This document shows, piece by piece, positions 37,012-45,713 of a stretch of 64,000 nt of DNA. The DNA comes from Streptomyces roseoverticillatus (GTDB lineage Bacteria > Actinomycetota > Actinomycetes > Streptomycetales > Streptomycetaceae), in the NCBI RefSeq assembly GCF_000719265.1, contig NZ_JOFL01000025.1:20272-84271 (forward strand), given 5' to 3'. Every line of letters starts with the position of its first letter. The stretch's first letter is position 1. Made by a program: the position numbers and the translations under genes. The notes under the pieces were generated by a model. That model did not search any database. It was not told the DNA's origin and worked only from the letters and a program-made list of their open reading frames with translations.

Positions 37012-37194
37012 GCCTCGCCGAAGGGGTGGATGGGCATGACGAAGTACGGCCGTGAAACCTTCGGCGGCGTCGGCCTCGCACCCGGGCCAGCCAAGTTCCG
37101 TCTCACTGACATCTTCGGCGACGTCGTGATCGAAGACCACGTGCCGGTTGGCATAGGGCAGTACCAAGGCTCACAGCAGTTTCCTCGGCGCTGA
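37012..37194 (+). pseudogene. Expansin domain 2 beyond the amber codon
   Basis: In frame with the preceding gene: ASPKGWMGMTKYGRETFGGV, GLAPGPAKFRLTDIFGD and a stop at 37192-37194. The pattern (Y-x-E...G-x-GPxxxRxTDxxG) is the beta-sandwich carbohydrate-binding domain of bacterial expansins. Read through, the total of 235 codons is the usual two-domain length. Confidence 0.6.
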
Positions 37195-37537
37195 TTTCCA
37201 TCGTGCGGCCGCAGGCGGTCCTCCGACGCGTCTGAGTCGACGGCGGCATCGACCCCACCGACGCCGCCCAGCGCCATGCCCTCGACACGCTCGTCGGCGC
37301 CCCACATGGTCAAGCGCGGCGAGATCGTCGACCAGTCCCACGACAACGTCGCGTACAGCCTGCGAATGCTCTACGAGCTCCCGCCCACCGACTGACACAC
37401 CCCATGGCAAACCACTGACATCCAGGGCCAGAACCCACTGACGTGGTCATGGCAACCGACATCGGCCGTCATCAAAAGCCGAGGAAGAGACACAGGATTT
37501 CAAGTTCCACCGCCCATTCGCCCGTTACGATCCGGCG
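37195..37537. other. Gap with a short C-terminal stub
   Basis: A piece VDGGIDPTDAAQRHALDTLV and, one frame over, MVKRGEIVDQSHDNVAYSLR to a stop at 37395 looks like a broken protein end. Nothing else is seen. Confidence 0.35.
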
Positions 37538-38482
37538 ATGGACAAGCCCGTACTTGAACCGGTCATCCAGGCCTACCTGGAGAGCATCACCGGTCGTCCT
37601 TCCCTCTTCGAACTCGGTGTGGCCGAGGCACGCAAGGCCATGGAGGCTATTCAAAGCCCTCGCATCGAGGTACCGGGCACCACCAAGCAGCACCTTGTGG
37701 ACGCGCCCATCACCGTCTTCCGCCCGGCCCACGCGCGCGAGCCGCTGCCGGTGATTGTCTACCTCCACGGCGGCGGCTGGGTGACCGGCAGCCATTACAC
37801 CCACGACCGCCTGGCCCGTGAACTGGCGCGCGAGGCCGACGCGGCTGTGGCCTTCGTCAACTACAGTCTTGCCCCCGAAGTCCGCTACCCCGTACCGCTG
37901 GAGGAGACGTACGCCGCAGCCCAATGGATCATCAAGCACGGTGCAGAACACGGATTGGACCCACGTCGGCTGGCCGTGGCGGGAGACTCAGCCGGTGGTA
38001 ATCTGGCTGCCGCGCTCACTCTGATGGTCAAGGCCGAGGGGAATATGCTCCTAGCCGGGCAGGTCTTGATCTGCCCCGTCACCGACGCCGAATTCGCCAC
38101 CCCGTCCTACCGGCAGTTCGCCGAGGGGTACTACCTGCGCCGGGACGCTATGCAGTGGTACTGGGACCAGTACGCCCCCGACCCCGCACAGCGCAGCGAG
38201 ATCACCGTCGCGCCCCTGCGGGCGACCACCGGGCAGCTCGCCGGACTGCCCCCGGCTCTTGTGATCACCGCCGAGGCCGACGTGCTGCGCGACGAGGGCG
38301 AGGCATACGCCGCCAAACTCCATCAAGCTGGTGTTCCGACCATCGCCACCCGCTACCGCGGCGTCCTCCACGATTTCACCGTTCGCAACGCCATACGCCC
38401 CGCCCACGCCGCCCAGGCAGCCATCGAGCAGGCCGCCGCCTTCCTAAGTGAAGCCCTGGGATCCGGCCGCCCGCACACGTGA
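37538..38482 (+). CDS. Alpha/beta hydrolase, hormone-sensitive-lipase family esterase
   Basis: A 314-aa protein. The oxyanion-hole HGGGW is at about residue 75, the nucleophile motif GDSAGG at about 151, the acid in TAEADVLRDEGE and the catalytic His in YRGVLHDFTV: the full HSL-family triad. Such cytoplasmic esterases cleave short acyl esters. No signal peptide. No strong ribosome site is visible before ATG 37538, but alternative starts would break the N-terminal cap. Intact and free-standing. Confidence 0.88.
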   Translation: MDKPVLEPVIQAYLESITGRPSLFELGVAEARKAMEAIQSPRIEVPGTTKQHLVDAPITVFRPAHAREPLPVIVYLHGGGWVTGSHYTHDRLARELAREADAAVAFVNYSLAPEVRYPVPLEETYAAAQWIIKHGAEHGLDPRRLAVAGDSAGGNLAAALTLMVKAEGNMLLAGQVLICPVTDAEFATPSYRQFAEGYYLRRDAMQWYWDQYAPDPAQRSEITVAPLRATTGQLAGLPPALVITAEADVLRDEGEAYAAKLHQAGVPTIATRYRGVLHDFTVRNAIRPAHAAQAAIEQAAAFLSEALGSGRPHT

Positions 38483-38650
38483 GTGCCCAGGAGGCGACGC
38501 GGACCTCAGACTCCTGCAGTCACGGCCGGACCATCCTCATCGCATTCGAGTCCGCACTGCTCTGGCCCGCTGAGGAGCAGAACAGCCCCCGTCTGACCTC
38601 ACTGCTCTCATCACTCGGTGCAGCCGGAGCGCTTGCTGTCCCGCCCCCGG

Positions 38651-38917
38651 TCACTTCCCCGGGGCGTCGTTTCCGCCAAGCCGGTTCTCGATCCGGTCCA
38701 GTTGGTCAGCCGTCGACGCCTGTCCCACCACAAACTGGCCAACAAGCTCGGCGACGCTCTGGAAACGGCTCTGTGCCTCCACGGCCTTGGTGTGAGCGTC
38801 CAGCGCCTTGCCCTGCTCGATCTGCGTCTCACGCAGGGCATTGAGCACCTGGGTGTGGCCGCGTATCTCCCCAGCCTCCAGGCGCCGCGCCGGCTCGTCC
38901 TCCCTCATGTCGGCCAT
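38651..38917 (-). CDS. Small coiled-coil protein
   Basis: An 88-aa protein from ATG 38917 (MADMREDEPARRLEAGEIRG). The whole chain is an amphipathic helix pattern: LNALRETQIEQGKALDAHTK, then VAELVGQFVVGQAST and LDRIENRLGG. Composition is protein-like and unlike the other frames. Soluble, probably oligomeric; function unknown. Confidence 0.55.
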   Translation of the reverse strand: MADMREDEPARRLEAGEIRGHTQVLNALRETQIEQGKALDAHTKAVEAQSRFQSVAELVGQFVVGQASTADQLDRIENRLGGNDAPGK

Positions 38918-38955
38918 GCTCTCAGGCCTTACCACCGGAGCGTACCGCTACGCGT

Positions 38956-39300
38956 TCACTTCGCCGGACCCGTGCCCGGGGCCGTCCGCGCTACGCGGTG
39001 TACGGGTTGACGATGGTGTGAGGTCTGCTGCGCGGTCTCCAGCACGTTCCGGGGGAACCGGGGCCCGGCCACGGAGTGGCGACCCTTGGCCTTTCCCACC
39101 GTAGTCAGCAGGCCGGCCTTGGTCAGGGCCTGCAGGTCCCGCGTCGCCTGCTGCGTGTTGAGTGCCTCGGCCTTCTCGTAACGCGAGCGCCGTACGCGGC
39201 CCACCATCGCCACCTCGTGCAGGGCCGTCAGCTGACGCTCGATGACCCCCTGCGCGACGGACACCGTACGACTGGTCGACAACGTGCTGGCCAGCCGGTC
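38956..39300 (-). pseudogene. C-terminal winged-helix part of a Fic-type protein
   Basis: Reads VIERQLTALHEVAMVGRVRR, SRYEKAEALNTQQATRDL and ALTKAGLLTTVGKAKGRHSV, like the DNA-binding-type tail of actinobacterial Fic proteins. The HPFxxGNGR Fic motif that should precede it is absent and the upstream frame loses protein-like composition near 39300. The fragment ends at the stop 38956. Confidence 0.45.
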
Positions 39301-39757
39301 GGCGCGCGAGCAGCAGGCGGCAGAGTGACCCGACGACGCACCTCCAGGACTGCCCGGTGCCCGTCTCCGAGGGCTCCGCCTCGCCGAAGGCACCACGCTG
39401 CGCTCACCGCACCAGGCCGACGTGTTACCCGGGAGACGGACACCGGCAGACGTCAGGCTCCGGGGCAATACGAGGCCATCACTTTCACCAGCCGGATGAC
39501 CGCATCGGACGACGATGCCAGGCGCAAGGCCGAGCGAGGCCCCGCATTACGCGTTGCACAGCGAAAGCGAGGCCTGGTCGTACACGGAGCAGCGGCCACC
39601 ACACCTGCTGGTCACCGCCGGGCAGCTCGGCATCGAGCCATCGGCAGGTGCTACAGCGGCGCGGGGCGGCGTCGTGCTGCCCGATGGCCCAGGGCGGCAC
39701 GACGCAGGACGGCACGAACCACGCTTCGACGGGGAAGCGGGCGGGCAGGCTACCTCT
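39301..39757. other. Gap without supported genes
   Basis: Several overlapping frames on both strands of Arg/Pro-rich composition, as expected by chance at this GC content. Nothing called. Confidence 0.5.
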
Positions 39758-40387
39758 TCAGGGGCCTGAGACGGCACTCGGTGCGCGGCCCGCGAGCCAG
39801 ACAGCGGTCCGCTCCTGCAACTCGCGGTCGGCGTAGGGATCGTCCCAAAGCGCGAACCATTCCAGGGCCCGCAGGATGTTCTCCGAGCGGTCCGGGTGGT
39901 GCACCGCGAGCACATCAACACCGGTCTCGCCCGTCGAGGCACTGATGTACACACTGCCGTCGAGAGCCATCATGCCGAAGCCCGGGTGGCCCGCGTGTAT
40001 GCCGAGGAACGCCGATTCCGCACCCCGGCCCATGATGTCCCAGCAGTCCAGGAGCCGGACCCGGGTCCAGACCACCGGTGCGGGACGGCGACCACTGTGC
40101 ATGTCCTGCAGGAAGGCCCGGTGCGTGCGGATGCCCTGTGGAAGCTGGACGAGGAACTCGCGCTGGTGATCGAGAAGACCCGATGAGACCGCGAGCTCGT
40201 ACCAATCCTCGTTGAGACGCTCGACGAGCCGTGGGGTGTCGTACCGGTGGGAGAAGCCGCTGACCTCCTCGGTGCGGTATCCGGAGACGAACGGCATCAT
40301 GCCGTCCGGCACAGCGTTCGGGATCACCTCGAGGCCGGCCCGCCGCAGCGGCCGGTACACCTTACGTTCACGCTCCTGGGTACCCAC
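39758..40387 (-). CDS. Protein of unknown function
   Basis: Up to 209 aa (GTG 40387; a later start is possible). It has a mixed alpha/beta pattern: YRPLRRAGLEVIPNAVPDGM, a FSHRYDTPRLVERLNEDWYE stretch, WTRVRLLDCWDIMGRG, and DRSENILRALEWFALWDDPY near the end. No signal peptide, membrane segment or catalytic motif I recognise. Codon bias supports this frame. The size and Trp/Tyr-rich makeup resemble immunity-type proteins, but no named family is evident. Confidence 0.6.
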   Translation of the reverse strand: MGTQERERKVYRPLRRAGLEVIPNAVPDGMMPFVSGYRTEEVSGFSHRYDTPRLVERLNEDWYELAVSSGLLDHQREFLVQLPQGIRTHRAFLQDMHSGRRPAPVVWTRVRLLDCWDIMGRGAESAFLGIHAGHPGFGMMALDGSVYISASTGETGVDVLAVHHPDRSENILRALEWFALWDDPYADRELQERTAVWLAGRAPSAVSGP

Positions 40388-40695
40388 CGGTCACTGTTCT
40401 ACCAGGGCCGGCGCGCCAAGAATCCCCCGGCCCGGTACTTCCTCGTTTCGCGGCTTCCCGGACCGGACCGGTGCTCGGATCAGCCGCATGACCGGCGCGT
40501 GTGGGAGTGGGGCGACCTGCCCGGCCTGGTCGTCGCTCTCAAATCGGGGGATCAGAAGCACCCCGCAGTTTCGCCAATACCACCCCTTGGCAATCACCCA
40601 GACCGTATCGTCACAACCGGCGGGTGAATTGCGCGCCGCAAGTGAGTCCTCTGGCTGCTGACACATCAACCGATGCGAGCACCTACGGAGGGGTC
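40388..40695. other. Gap with an unsupported short frame
   Basis: A minus-strand frame (40391-40669) includes DDTVWVIAKGWYWRNCGVLL but has no ribosome site. Not called. Confidence 0.4.
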
Positions 40696-40806
40696 ATGCG
40701 CGGCAAACAGCACGCTCCCAAGGAGAAGGGCCCGGTTTGGGTAATGCTCTCGTTCTTGGTCAATCTGACTCGACTCTTAGTCGAACTCTTCCGACCGTCG
40801 AACTGA
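40696..40806 (+). CDS. 36-residue amphipathic/membrane peptide
   Basis: GGAGGGGTC directly precedes ATG 40696. The peptide is a basic head (RGKQHAPKEKG) followed by one hydrophobic helix (VWVMLSFLVNLTRLLVELF) and a stop at 40806. The strong site and single-helix design resemble small membrane proteins or type I toxin peptides. No antitoxin RNA was identified. Confidence 0.45.
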   Translation: MRGKQHAPKEKGPVWVMLSFLVNLTRLLVELFRPSN

Positions 40807-41182
40807 GCAACTCCCCAACCGGACCCCAGCACTCCACATAACGCGTCGCGGCCACGACGCGGGGTCGCGCCCACCGGGCGCGGCCCCAGCTTGCTATCAA
40901 CGTCCGGGGCCCTCTACAGCACTGCTGGCGAGCGCCCCGACCAGCCATGAGACGTACGTCGAGTCACAACCTTCGCTCTTACCGTAGCCGCTACGCAGAA
41001 CAACTTCAGGAGAACGCCAACAGCAGTGCTCTTGCAGTGCACCAGCCGACTTGTTGCTACGCCCCTTCTCCAGACGCGTCCGAACAACAACGGGCTGTAC
41101 TGAGACAACTGGACCACCGGAGAACACTCACCGGTGGTGACCAGATCCCGCGACCCGGTGACCGCCTACTCACCGATTAGGC

Positions 41183-41206
41183 GGTCCTACTGACGGCAGT
41201 AGGACC
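41183..41206. terminator. 10-bp stem, 4-base loop hairpin
   Basis: GGTCCTACTG-ACGG-CAGTAGGACC, perfect stem. No T tract follows, so it is terminator-like only by structure. Confidence 0.4.
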
Positions 41207-41605
41207 ACATGCCCGGGGTGTTGTCCGCAAGGGCGCGGAGCAGATCACACAGGTGCAAGCTGCGCAGCACCAGAGCCTCGAACGTCACCTGCTGGTAGCC
41301 AGTGGTGTCGGTGGCGGTGATGAGCGCGTCCCGCCCGCCTCGCGTCCGAGGCCGGAGGAACCTGGAGCCGATACGCCCCCGGGCACCCACACACGGTCAC
41401 CAGCAGGCTGGACTCCACGGACAACTGGCGACAGATGATTACGCGAGCTCACCAGTCCCGAGGCCGTAGTGCTTTGACCGCAAGTGTTGGCCGGACCGAG
41501 CTTCTTCCGTTGGCCGCTCTTATGCGTTGCCCCGATGCTCAGCGGACTCTGTCGTTCCGCACGGTGGGCGGCGTCCGCCGTCACGTGCGCCGAAGCGCCA
41601 AGGTT

Positions 41606-41617
41606 TGCATATATGCA
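41606..41617. promoter_or_regulatory. AT-rich palindrome TGCATATATGCA
   Basis: A perfect 12-bp palindrome, unusual in this GC-rich sequence, about 100 bp before the start of the delta-60-repeat fragment. Possible operator. Confidence 0.3.
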
Positions 41618-41740
41618 CCCTGGCACGGAGGGGGCCGCCTTATGACATTGGGCGCATGCCGACTTACCAGACCAACGCTCAATTGGCAATGGGAGGTTCA
41701 GTCATGCTTACCGCACTCATGACTCGCTGCGAGGTGCGCC

Positions 41741-42160
41741 ATGGCTGCCGGTGACCTGGACACGTCGTTCGGCACTGGCGGCAAGGTCAGTGTCGATTTC
41801 GGCTCGATCTCCATCGCGAACGCGGTGGTCGTCCAGGGTAACCAGGATCTGGTGCTGGCCGGCCGCGTCGGCGACGCGAGCACCGGAGACTTCGGCGTCG
41901 CCAGGCTCAACTCCAACGGGAGCCTGGACACGACGTTCGGCACCGGCGGCAAGGTGGTCATCCCCTTCACCTCCGAGGAGGACGTCGCCCGCGCCGTCGC
42001 CATCCAGACCGACGGGAAAATCGTGGTCGGCGGTTTCGCGGGCTCCGAGGCGGCAGGCGATGTCGCGGTGGCCCGGCTCAACACTGATGGCAGTCTCGAC
42101 ACCACCTTCGCCGACGGGGCCAGGAAGGAGTCCGTACCGATCGGGAACGCGGGCCACGTG
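41741..42160 (+). pseudogene. Delta-60-repeat (DUF5122) protein fragment
   Basis: Three spaced copies of the repeat start LDTSFGTGGKV, LDTTFGTGGKV and LDTTFADGARK with VVVQGNQDLVLAGRVG and VAIQTDGKIVVGGFAG between them, the delta-60 beta-propeller pattern. Real proteins have 8-14 repeats and a secretion signal; here the third breaks off and the frame runs into unrelated sequence. Confidence 0.6.
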
Positions 42161-42233
42161 TTCAGATCGGTCCGGCCGTCACTGCGGACTGGCCCGTCAC
42201 CGTGGCCGCCCTGGTCAAGGCAGCGCAGTACTG
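42161..42233 (+). pseudogene. C-terminal stub upstream of the MarR gene
   Basis: RVQIGPAVTADWPVTVAALV followed by KAAQY and TGA, overlapping the MarR start as TGATG. It is the end of a lost gene that once formed an operon with marR. Confidence 0.35.
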
Positions 42234-42675
42234 ATGACCCTCGAACCCGGCGAGAGCCCCGGATTCCTGCTCTGGCATGCCACGCTGCGCTGGCAACGCG
42301 ACGTCGCCGCGGTCCTCGGCCCCCTCGGCCTCACCCACGTCCAGTTCGTCCTGCTCGCCTGCACCTGGTGGCTGAACACGCACGATGAGCAGCCCAACCA
42401 GCTGGCCCTGGCCCGCCAGGCCGGCACGGACGTCAAGATGACCTCGCAGGTCCTACGCGCTCTGGAAGCCAAGGGCTTGATCGAGCGCAAGACCGACCCC
42501 GCTGACACGCGCGCCAAACGGCTGCACGTGACCAGCACCGGCGCCGAGCTGGCTCCCCGGTGCGATCGCCGCCGTCGAGCAAGTCGACGCACGCTTCTTC
42601 GAACCGGTGGTACGCGACGACGCAGTGGCCTTGCTCGGCCGCTTGGCCCGTCCCCCCATCGCAAGAGACACGTGA
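42234..42675 (+). pseudogene. MarR-family regulator with a one-base frameshift
   Basis: From ATG 42234 the frame reads GFLLWHATLRWQRDVAAVLG, LTHVQFVLLACTWWLN, LARQAGTDVKMTSQVLRALE (recognition helix) and ERKTDPADTRAKRLHVTSTG (wing), the MarR winged helix. At the CCCC run at about 42556 one extra C shifts the frame; without it the sequence continues GAIAAVEQVDARFFEPVVRD to a stop at 42675, giving 147 aa, the normal length. Either a mutation or an assembly error in a homopolymer. Confidence 0.7.
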
Positions 42676-42873
42676 TCATCCTCGGTCCCGGGCCCTGAAA
42701 CGACGGCAACAGATCCCGGGCAGGCCCGCCAGATCACGCCCTCGTGTCCGACGGGTCCCGTGACCGGCTGCCGTCTACGCCGTTCCGCCGCTCGCGGGCA
42801 GGATGATCCATCCGATGCAGAGTGGGCTCAGGTCAAGCAGCAATTCTCTCCCGCCGACAGACTGGCCTCCTAA

Positions 42874-42893
42874 GGCGTGTCCGATGGGTCGTG
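42874..42893. repeat. Solitary IS5-type terminus A
   Basis: GGCGTGTCCGATGGGTCGTG, preceded by CTAA. It matches the 44724 end at 15 of 20 bases and the 45673 end at about 17 of 20. Confidence 0.5.
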
Positions 42894-43148
42894 GGGCTAC
42901 TGAGCGGCAGGCCGCATGGACCCGCGTGGCCTTACCCGGCCAAGGCGAGTGCGGCGGGACCAGGTCCTGCCGCACTCGCTCCTCGACTTCGGCCCCACCA
43001 ACCCTGTGGCCGGGCGGACGGCACCCTCTACCGGTTGGACACCGGCACCCTGCCCGTCCTCGGCACCGAGCACGGACGGTCGGTGATCACCAGCCGGAAC
43101 GTTCCGCTCTGATCGGGTGTCGATCGTTTGTTGAACGCCGGTTCCTAG

Positions 43149-43168
43149 GACCTGTCCGAGGGGTCGGG
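43149..43168. repeat. Solitary IS5-type terminus B
   Basis: GACCTGTCCGAGGGGTCGGG, preceded by CTAG; shares the TGTCCG...GGTC core of the IS5 ends. Confidence 0.4.
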
Positions 43169-43472
43169 CGACGTACCTACCCGCCGACCCGTCTGCCTCG
43201 GTCGGCGGTGCCCGGGTGGCGGCCGAGCCACTCCGTACCCCTTCTCCCGGCCGCTCCACGGCCCTTCGATCCAACGGGGCCGCCGATGCCGGGTCGGCAG
43301 GAGCTTTTCTGAAGCGGCGACGGCCCTGCGCGGAGGACCGGTCGGGCGGAGGCCATGCGTGGACAATGCGCATTTCACCCGATGAGCTGACCGGTGGGCC
43401 CATGCCGGTATCCGGGACCGTGCCGGTGGCTAGCTTCGGCGGAGACACGTCACCTCACGCTGAAGGAGTGTC

Positions 43473-44681
43473 ATGAGCCTGTTGCCGTTTTCGTCCCGCG
43501 CAGATGACCGTTTACGGTCGGAGCCGCCGTCCTTGTCCCGTCGCGGCAGATCAGTCCGTGCGGTGGCCGGGATCCTGTTCCTGACAGGGAGCTTGCTGCC
43601 GATGGCCACGGCAGCTCCCGCCCACGCCGCCGGCCGGCAGGAGTGGGGGCACGGGCGCTGGCTGTGGACCGTTCCCGACGGCATCACCTCGATCACCGTC
43701 TCCATGTGGGGCGGCGGGGGCGGCGGCGGAGGCGCGGGAGGAGGCGGCGGAAGCGGGGGCGGGGGCGGAGGCGGTAACGGCAACAAGGGCAACTTCGTCG
43801 GCGGCGGCAGCAGGGGCGGGGGCGGTGGCGGGGGCGGGGGCGCCTCGGCCGGCGGCAGCGGCGGCGGCGCGGGCAGCGGCGGCCATGTGACCTGTGTGCT
43901 GACCGTGTGGCCGGGCGACCAGCTGGAGATGTACGTGGGCGGCGGCGGAGCGGGCGGCCATGGCGGTGCCGGCGGCGAAAGCGGCACGGGCGGCAAGGGC
44001 GGCGCCACCTTGTTCGGCGGCGGCAGCGACGGGGGGCAGGGCCGAGCGGGCCACGCCGGAATCAGCGGAGTAGACGGCGGCGGCGGCATCATCTACCGGC
44101 GCAGAGGTGGCCGTGGCTCTCCGTCGACCATGGCGACCGTCTCGGGCGGCAAGAGCGGAGCCGCAGGCCAGGCCGGTCATCCGGGCAAGCCCGGCAAGGG
44201 CGGGAACAACGGCACCACGGGCGGCGGTACGCCTGGTGTCGGCGGAGAAGGCGCGCACACGCCGGAAGCGGGCGGCGCCGGAGGTGTGGGCGGCGCCACC
44301 AGCAACACCTGCGCAGGCACAGACGCCGTCATCACGCCCGGCAGCGCCGGCGCGAAGGGCGGCGACGGCGGGCCCGGCCAGAACGGAACGAACGCAGAAA
44401 CGGATGTCGGGGGCAGCTCGGGCGGCTGGGGCGGCGCCGGCGGGCTCGCAAGCGCCGGCGGCGCACCGGGATCGCCGGGCTCCGCCCACGGCGCGGGCGG
44501 CGCAGGCGGGGCCGGCGGTAACGCCGGCAGCTCCGGCGGCAACGGCGGGTGGGGCGGCTCCGACCACTGGGGATCAGACCGCGAGTTGCAACGCGGGCAG
44601 AACGCCGGATCCGGAGTCGCCGGCAATACGGGCACGGCCGGCGCCGGCGGCGGTGACGGAGCGGTGACCATCACCTGGTGA
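43473..44681 (+). CDS. Glycine-rich secreted protein
   Basis: A 402-aa protein, GAAGGAG site before ATG 43473. The signal peptide ends near residue 52 (AVAGILFLTGSLLPMATAAP to AHA). A short globular start (WTVPDGITSITVSMWGGGGG) and a conserved VTCVLTVWPGDQLEMYVGGG segment are typical of the glycine-rich surface/PE_PGRS-like beta-roll proteins. The remainder is Gly/Ala/Ser-rich with many GGxGG turns and ends DGAVTITW. Exported, probably a wall-associated or adhesive protein. A long frame on the opposite strand is a by-product of the repeats. Confidence 0.75.
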   Translation: MSLLPFSSRADDRLRSEPPSLSRRGRSVRAVAGILFLTGSLLPMATAAPAHAAGRQEWGHGRWLWTVPDGITSITVSMWGGGGGGGGAGGGGGSGGGGGGGNGNKGNFVGGGSRGGGGGGGGGASAGGSGGGAGSGGHVTCVLTVWPGDQLEMYVGGGGAGGHGGAGGESGTGGKGGATLFGGGSDGGQGRAGHAGISGVDGGGGIIYRRRGGRGSPSTMATVSGGKSGAAGQAGHPGKPGKGGNNGTTGGGTPGVGGEGAHTPEAGGAGGVGGATSNTCAGTDAVITPGSAGAKGGDGGPGQNGTNAETDVGGSSGGWGGAGGLASAGGAPGSPGSAHGAGGAGGAGGNAGSSGGNGGWGGSDHWGSDRELQRGQNAGSGVAGNTGTAGAGGGDGAVTITW

Positions 44682-44723
44682 CCCCACACACGTTCCTGTT
44701 CGCCAGGTGGACACCGGCACTAA

Positions 44724-45673
44724 GGACTGTCCGGTGGGTCACGGGCGGAGCCAGAGGCGGATGGCAGCGACGGCCACGGTGCCGTGGAAGATGTACGCCC
44801 TCTTGTCGAATCGGGTGGCTACGGCACGGAAGCCCTTGAGGGCGTTGATCGTTCGCTCGACTTCGTTGCGACGCCTGTAGATCGTTTTGTCGAAACCGGT
44901 GGGCCTGCCGCCCGCGCTGCCGCGGCGCCGGCGGTTGGCCCGCTGGTCCTTGCGTTCAGGGATGGTGTGCTTGATCTGCCGACGCCGCAGGTATCGGCTG
45001 TTCCGGCGGGACGAGTACGCTTTGTCGCCGCCCAGGTGATCGGGGCGTGTGCGCGGATGACCGCCGCCGGGCCGTGGGACGCGGATACGTTCGAGGACCG
45101 GGATCAGTTGCGGAGCGTCGCCCCACTGGCCTGGTGTGATGACGAACGCGAGCGGCCGCCGGCCGCCCTCACCGGCCAGATGGATCTTGCAGGTCAGCCC
45201 GCCACGGGAGCGGCCCAGGGCCTCATCCGGACGATGCTGAACAGGCTGGCCGCGTCGTCCAGGGGTACGCGGCGCGTCGGTGCGGGCGCCCGCGGCGTGC
45301 TGATGGACGCGGCAGGAGGTCGAGTCCACACTGACCATGCTCCAGTCGATCCGGCCTTCCGCATCGGCAACGGCCTGGACGGCCCGCAGGATCCTCTCCC
45401 ACGTGCCGTCCGCCGACCACCTGCGATGCCTGTCGTGCACGGTCTTCCACTTCCCGAACCGTGTCGGCAGATCACGCCACGGAACACCCGTCCGCTGCCG
45501 GAAGAGAATGCCGTTGATCACCCTGCGATGGCTCTTCCAACGCCCGCCTCGTCCCACGTTCTTCGGCAAGTGCGGCTCCAGACGGGCCCACTCCTGATCC
45601 GATAGATCGCCCCGCCCCACACCGAGCGGAACGACGCGAACGCCAGCCGGTCTCACGACCTATCGGACAGTGC
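44724..45673. mobile_element. Complete IS5-family insertion sequence with CTAA target duplication
   Basis: 950 bp. The ends GGACTGTCCGGTGGGTCACG (44724-44743) and, on the other strand, GCACTGTCCGATAGGTCGTG (45673-45654) match at 15 of 20. CTAA lies directly outside both ends (44720-44723 and 45674-45677), fitting the YTAR target of the IS5 group. It contains one transposase gene on the minus strand. Confidence 0.85.
44739..45656 (-). CDS. IS5-family transposase
   Basis: A 305-aa protein filling the element. DLSDQEWARLEPHLPKN is the IS5 N-terminal domain. The DDE core shows SMVSVDSTSCRVHQHA (first D), the DEALGRSRGGLTCKIHLAGE segment, LGGDKAYSSRRNSRYL (second D), and RRNEVERTINALKGFRAVAT (E), then TRFDKRAYIFHGTVAVAA. 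Complete and in one frame, so the element may be active. Confidence 0.9.
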   Translation of the reverse strand: MRPAGVRVVPLGVGRGDLSDQEWARLEPHLPKNVGRGGRWKSHRRVINGILFRQRTGVPWRDLPTRFGKWKTVHDRHRRWSADGTWERILRAVQAVADAEGRIDWSMVSVDSTSCRVHQHAAGARTDAPRTPGRRGQPVQHRPDEALGRSRGGLTCKIHLAGEGGRRPLAFVITPGQWGDAPQLIPVLERIRVPRPGGGHPRTRPDHLGGDKAYSSRRNSRYLRRRQIKHTIPERKDQRANRRRRGSAGGRPTGFDKTIYRRRNEVERTINALKGFRAVATRFDKRAYIFHGTVAVAAIRLWLRP

Positions 45674-45713
45674 CTAAGGCAGGAGCAGTCCCGCCCCTGC
45701 GAAGAAGGATTCG

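Larger units (their letters stand above)
40807..41740. other. Long gap with two symmetric motifs
   Basis: No convincing gene in 934 bp. It contains the hairpin at 41183 and the palindrome at 41606 described separately, and a GGGAGG site before ATG 41704 whose frame closes after 16 codons. That site may have belonged to the next gene before a frame change. Confidence 0.45.
42676..43472. other. Gap containing two solitary IS5-type ends
   Basis: No supported gene in 797 bp. Two sequences resembling the ends of the IS5 element at 44724 are present (42874 and 43149), each preceded by a CTAR tetramer, without any transposase between them. Confidence 0.45.

Noticed and set aside
43551..44567. Long Ala/Arg/Pro-rich frames opposite the glycine-rich protein
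   Set aside because: By-products of the GGC/GGN repeats; no ribosome site or signal.
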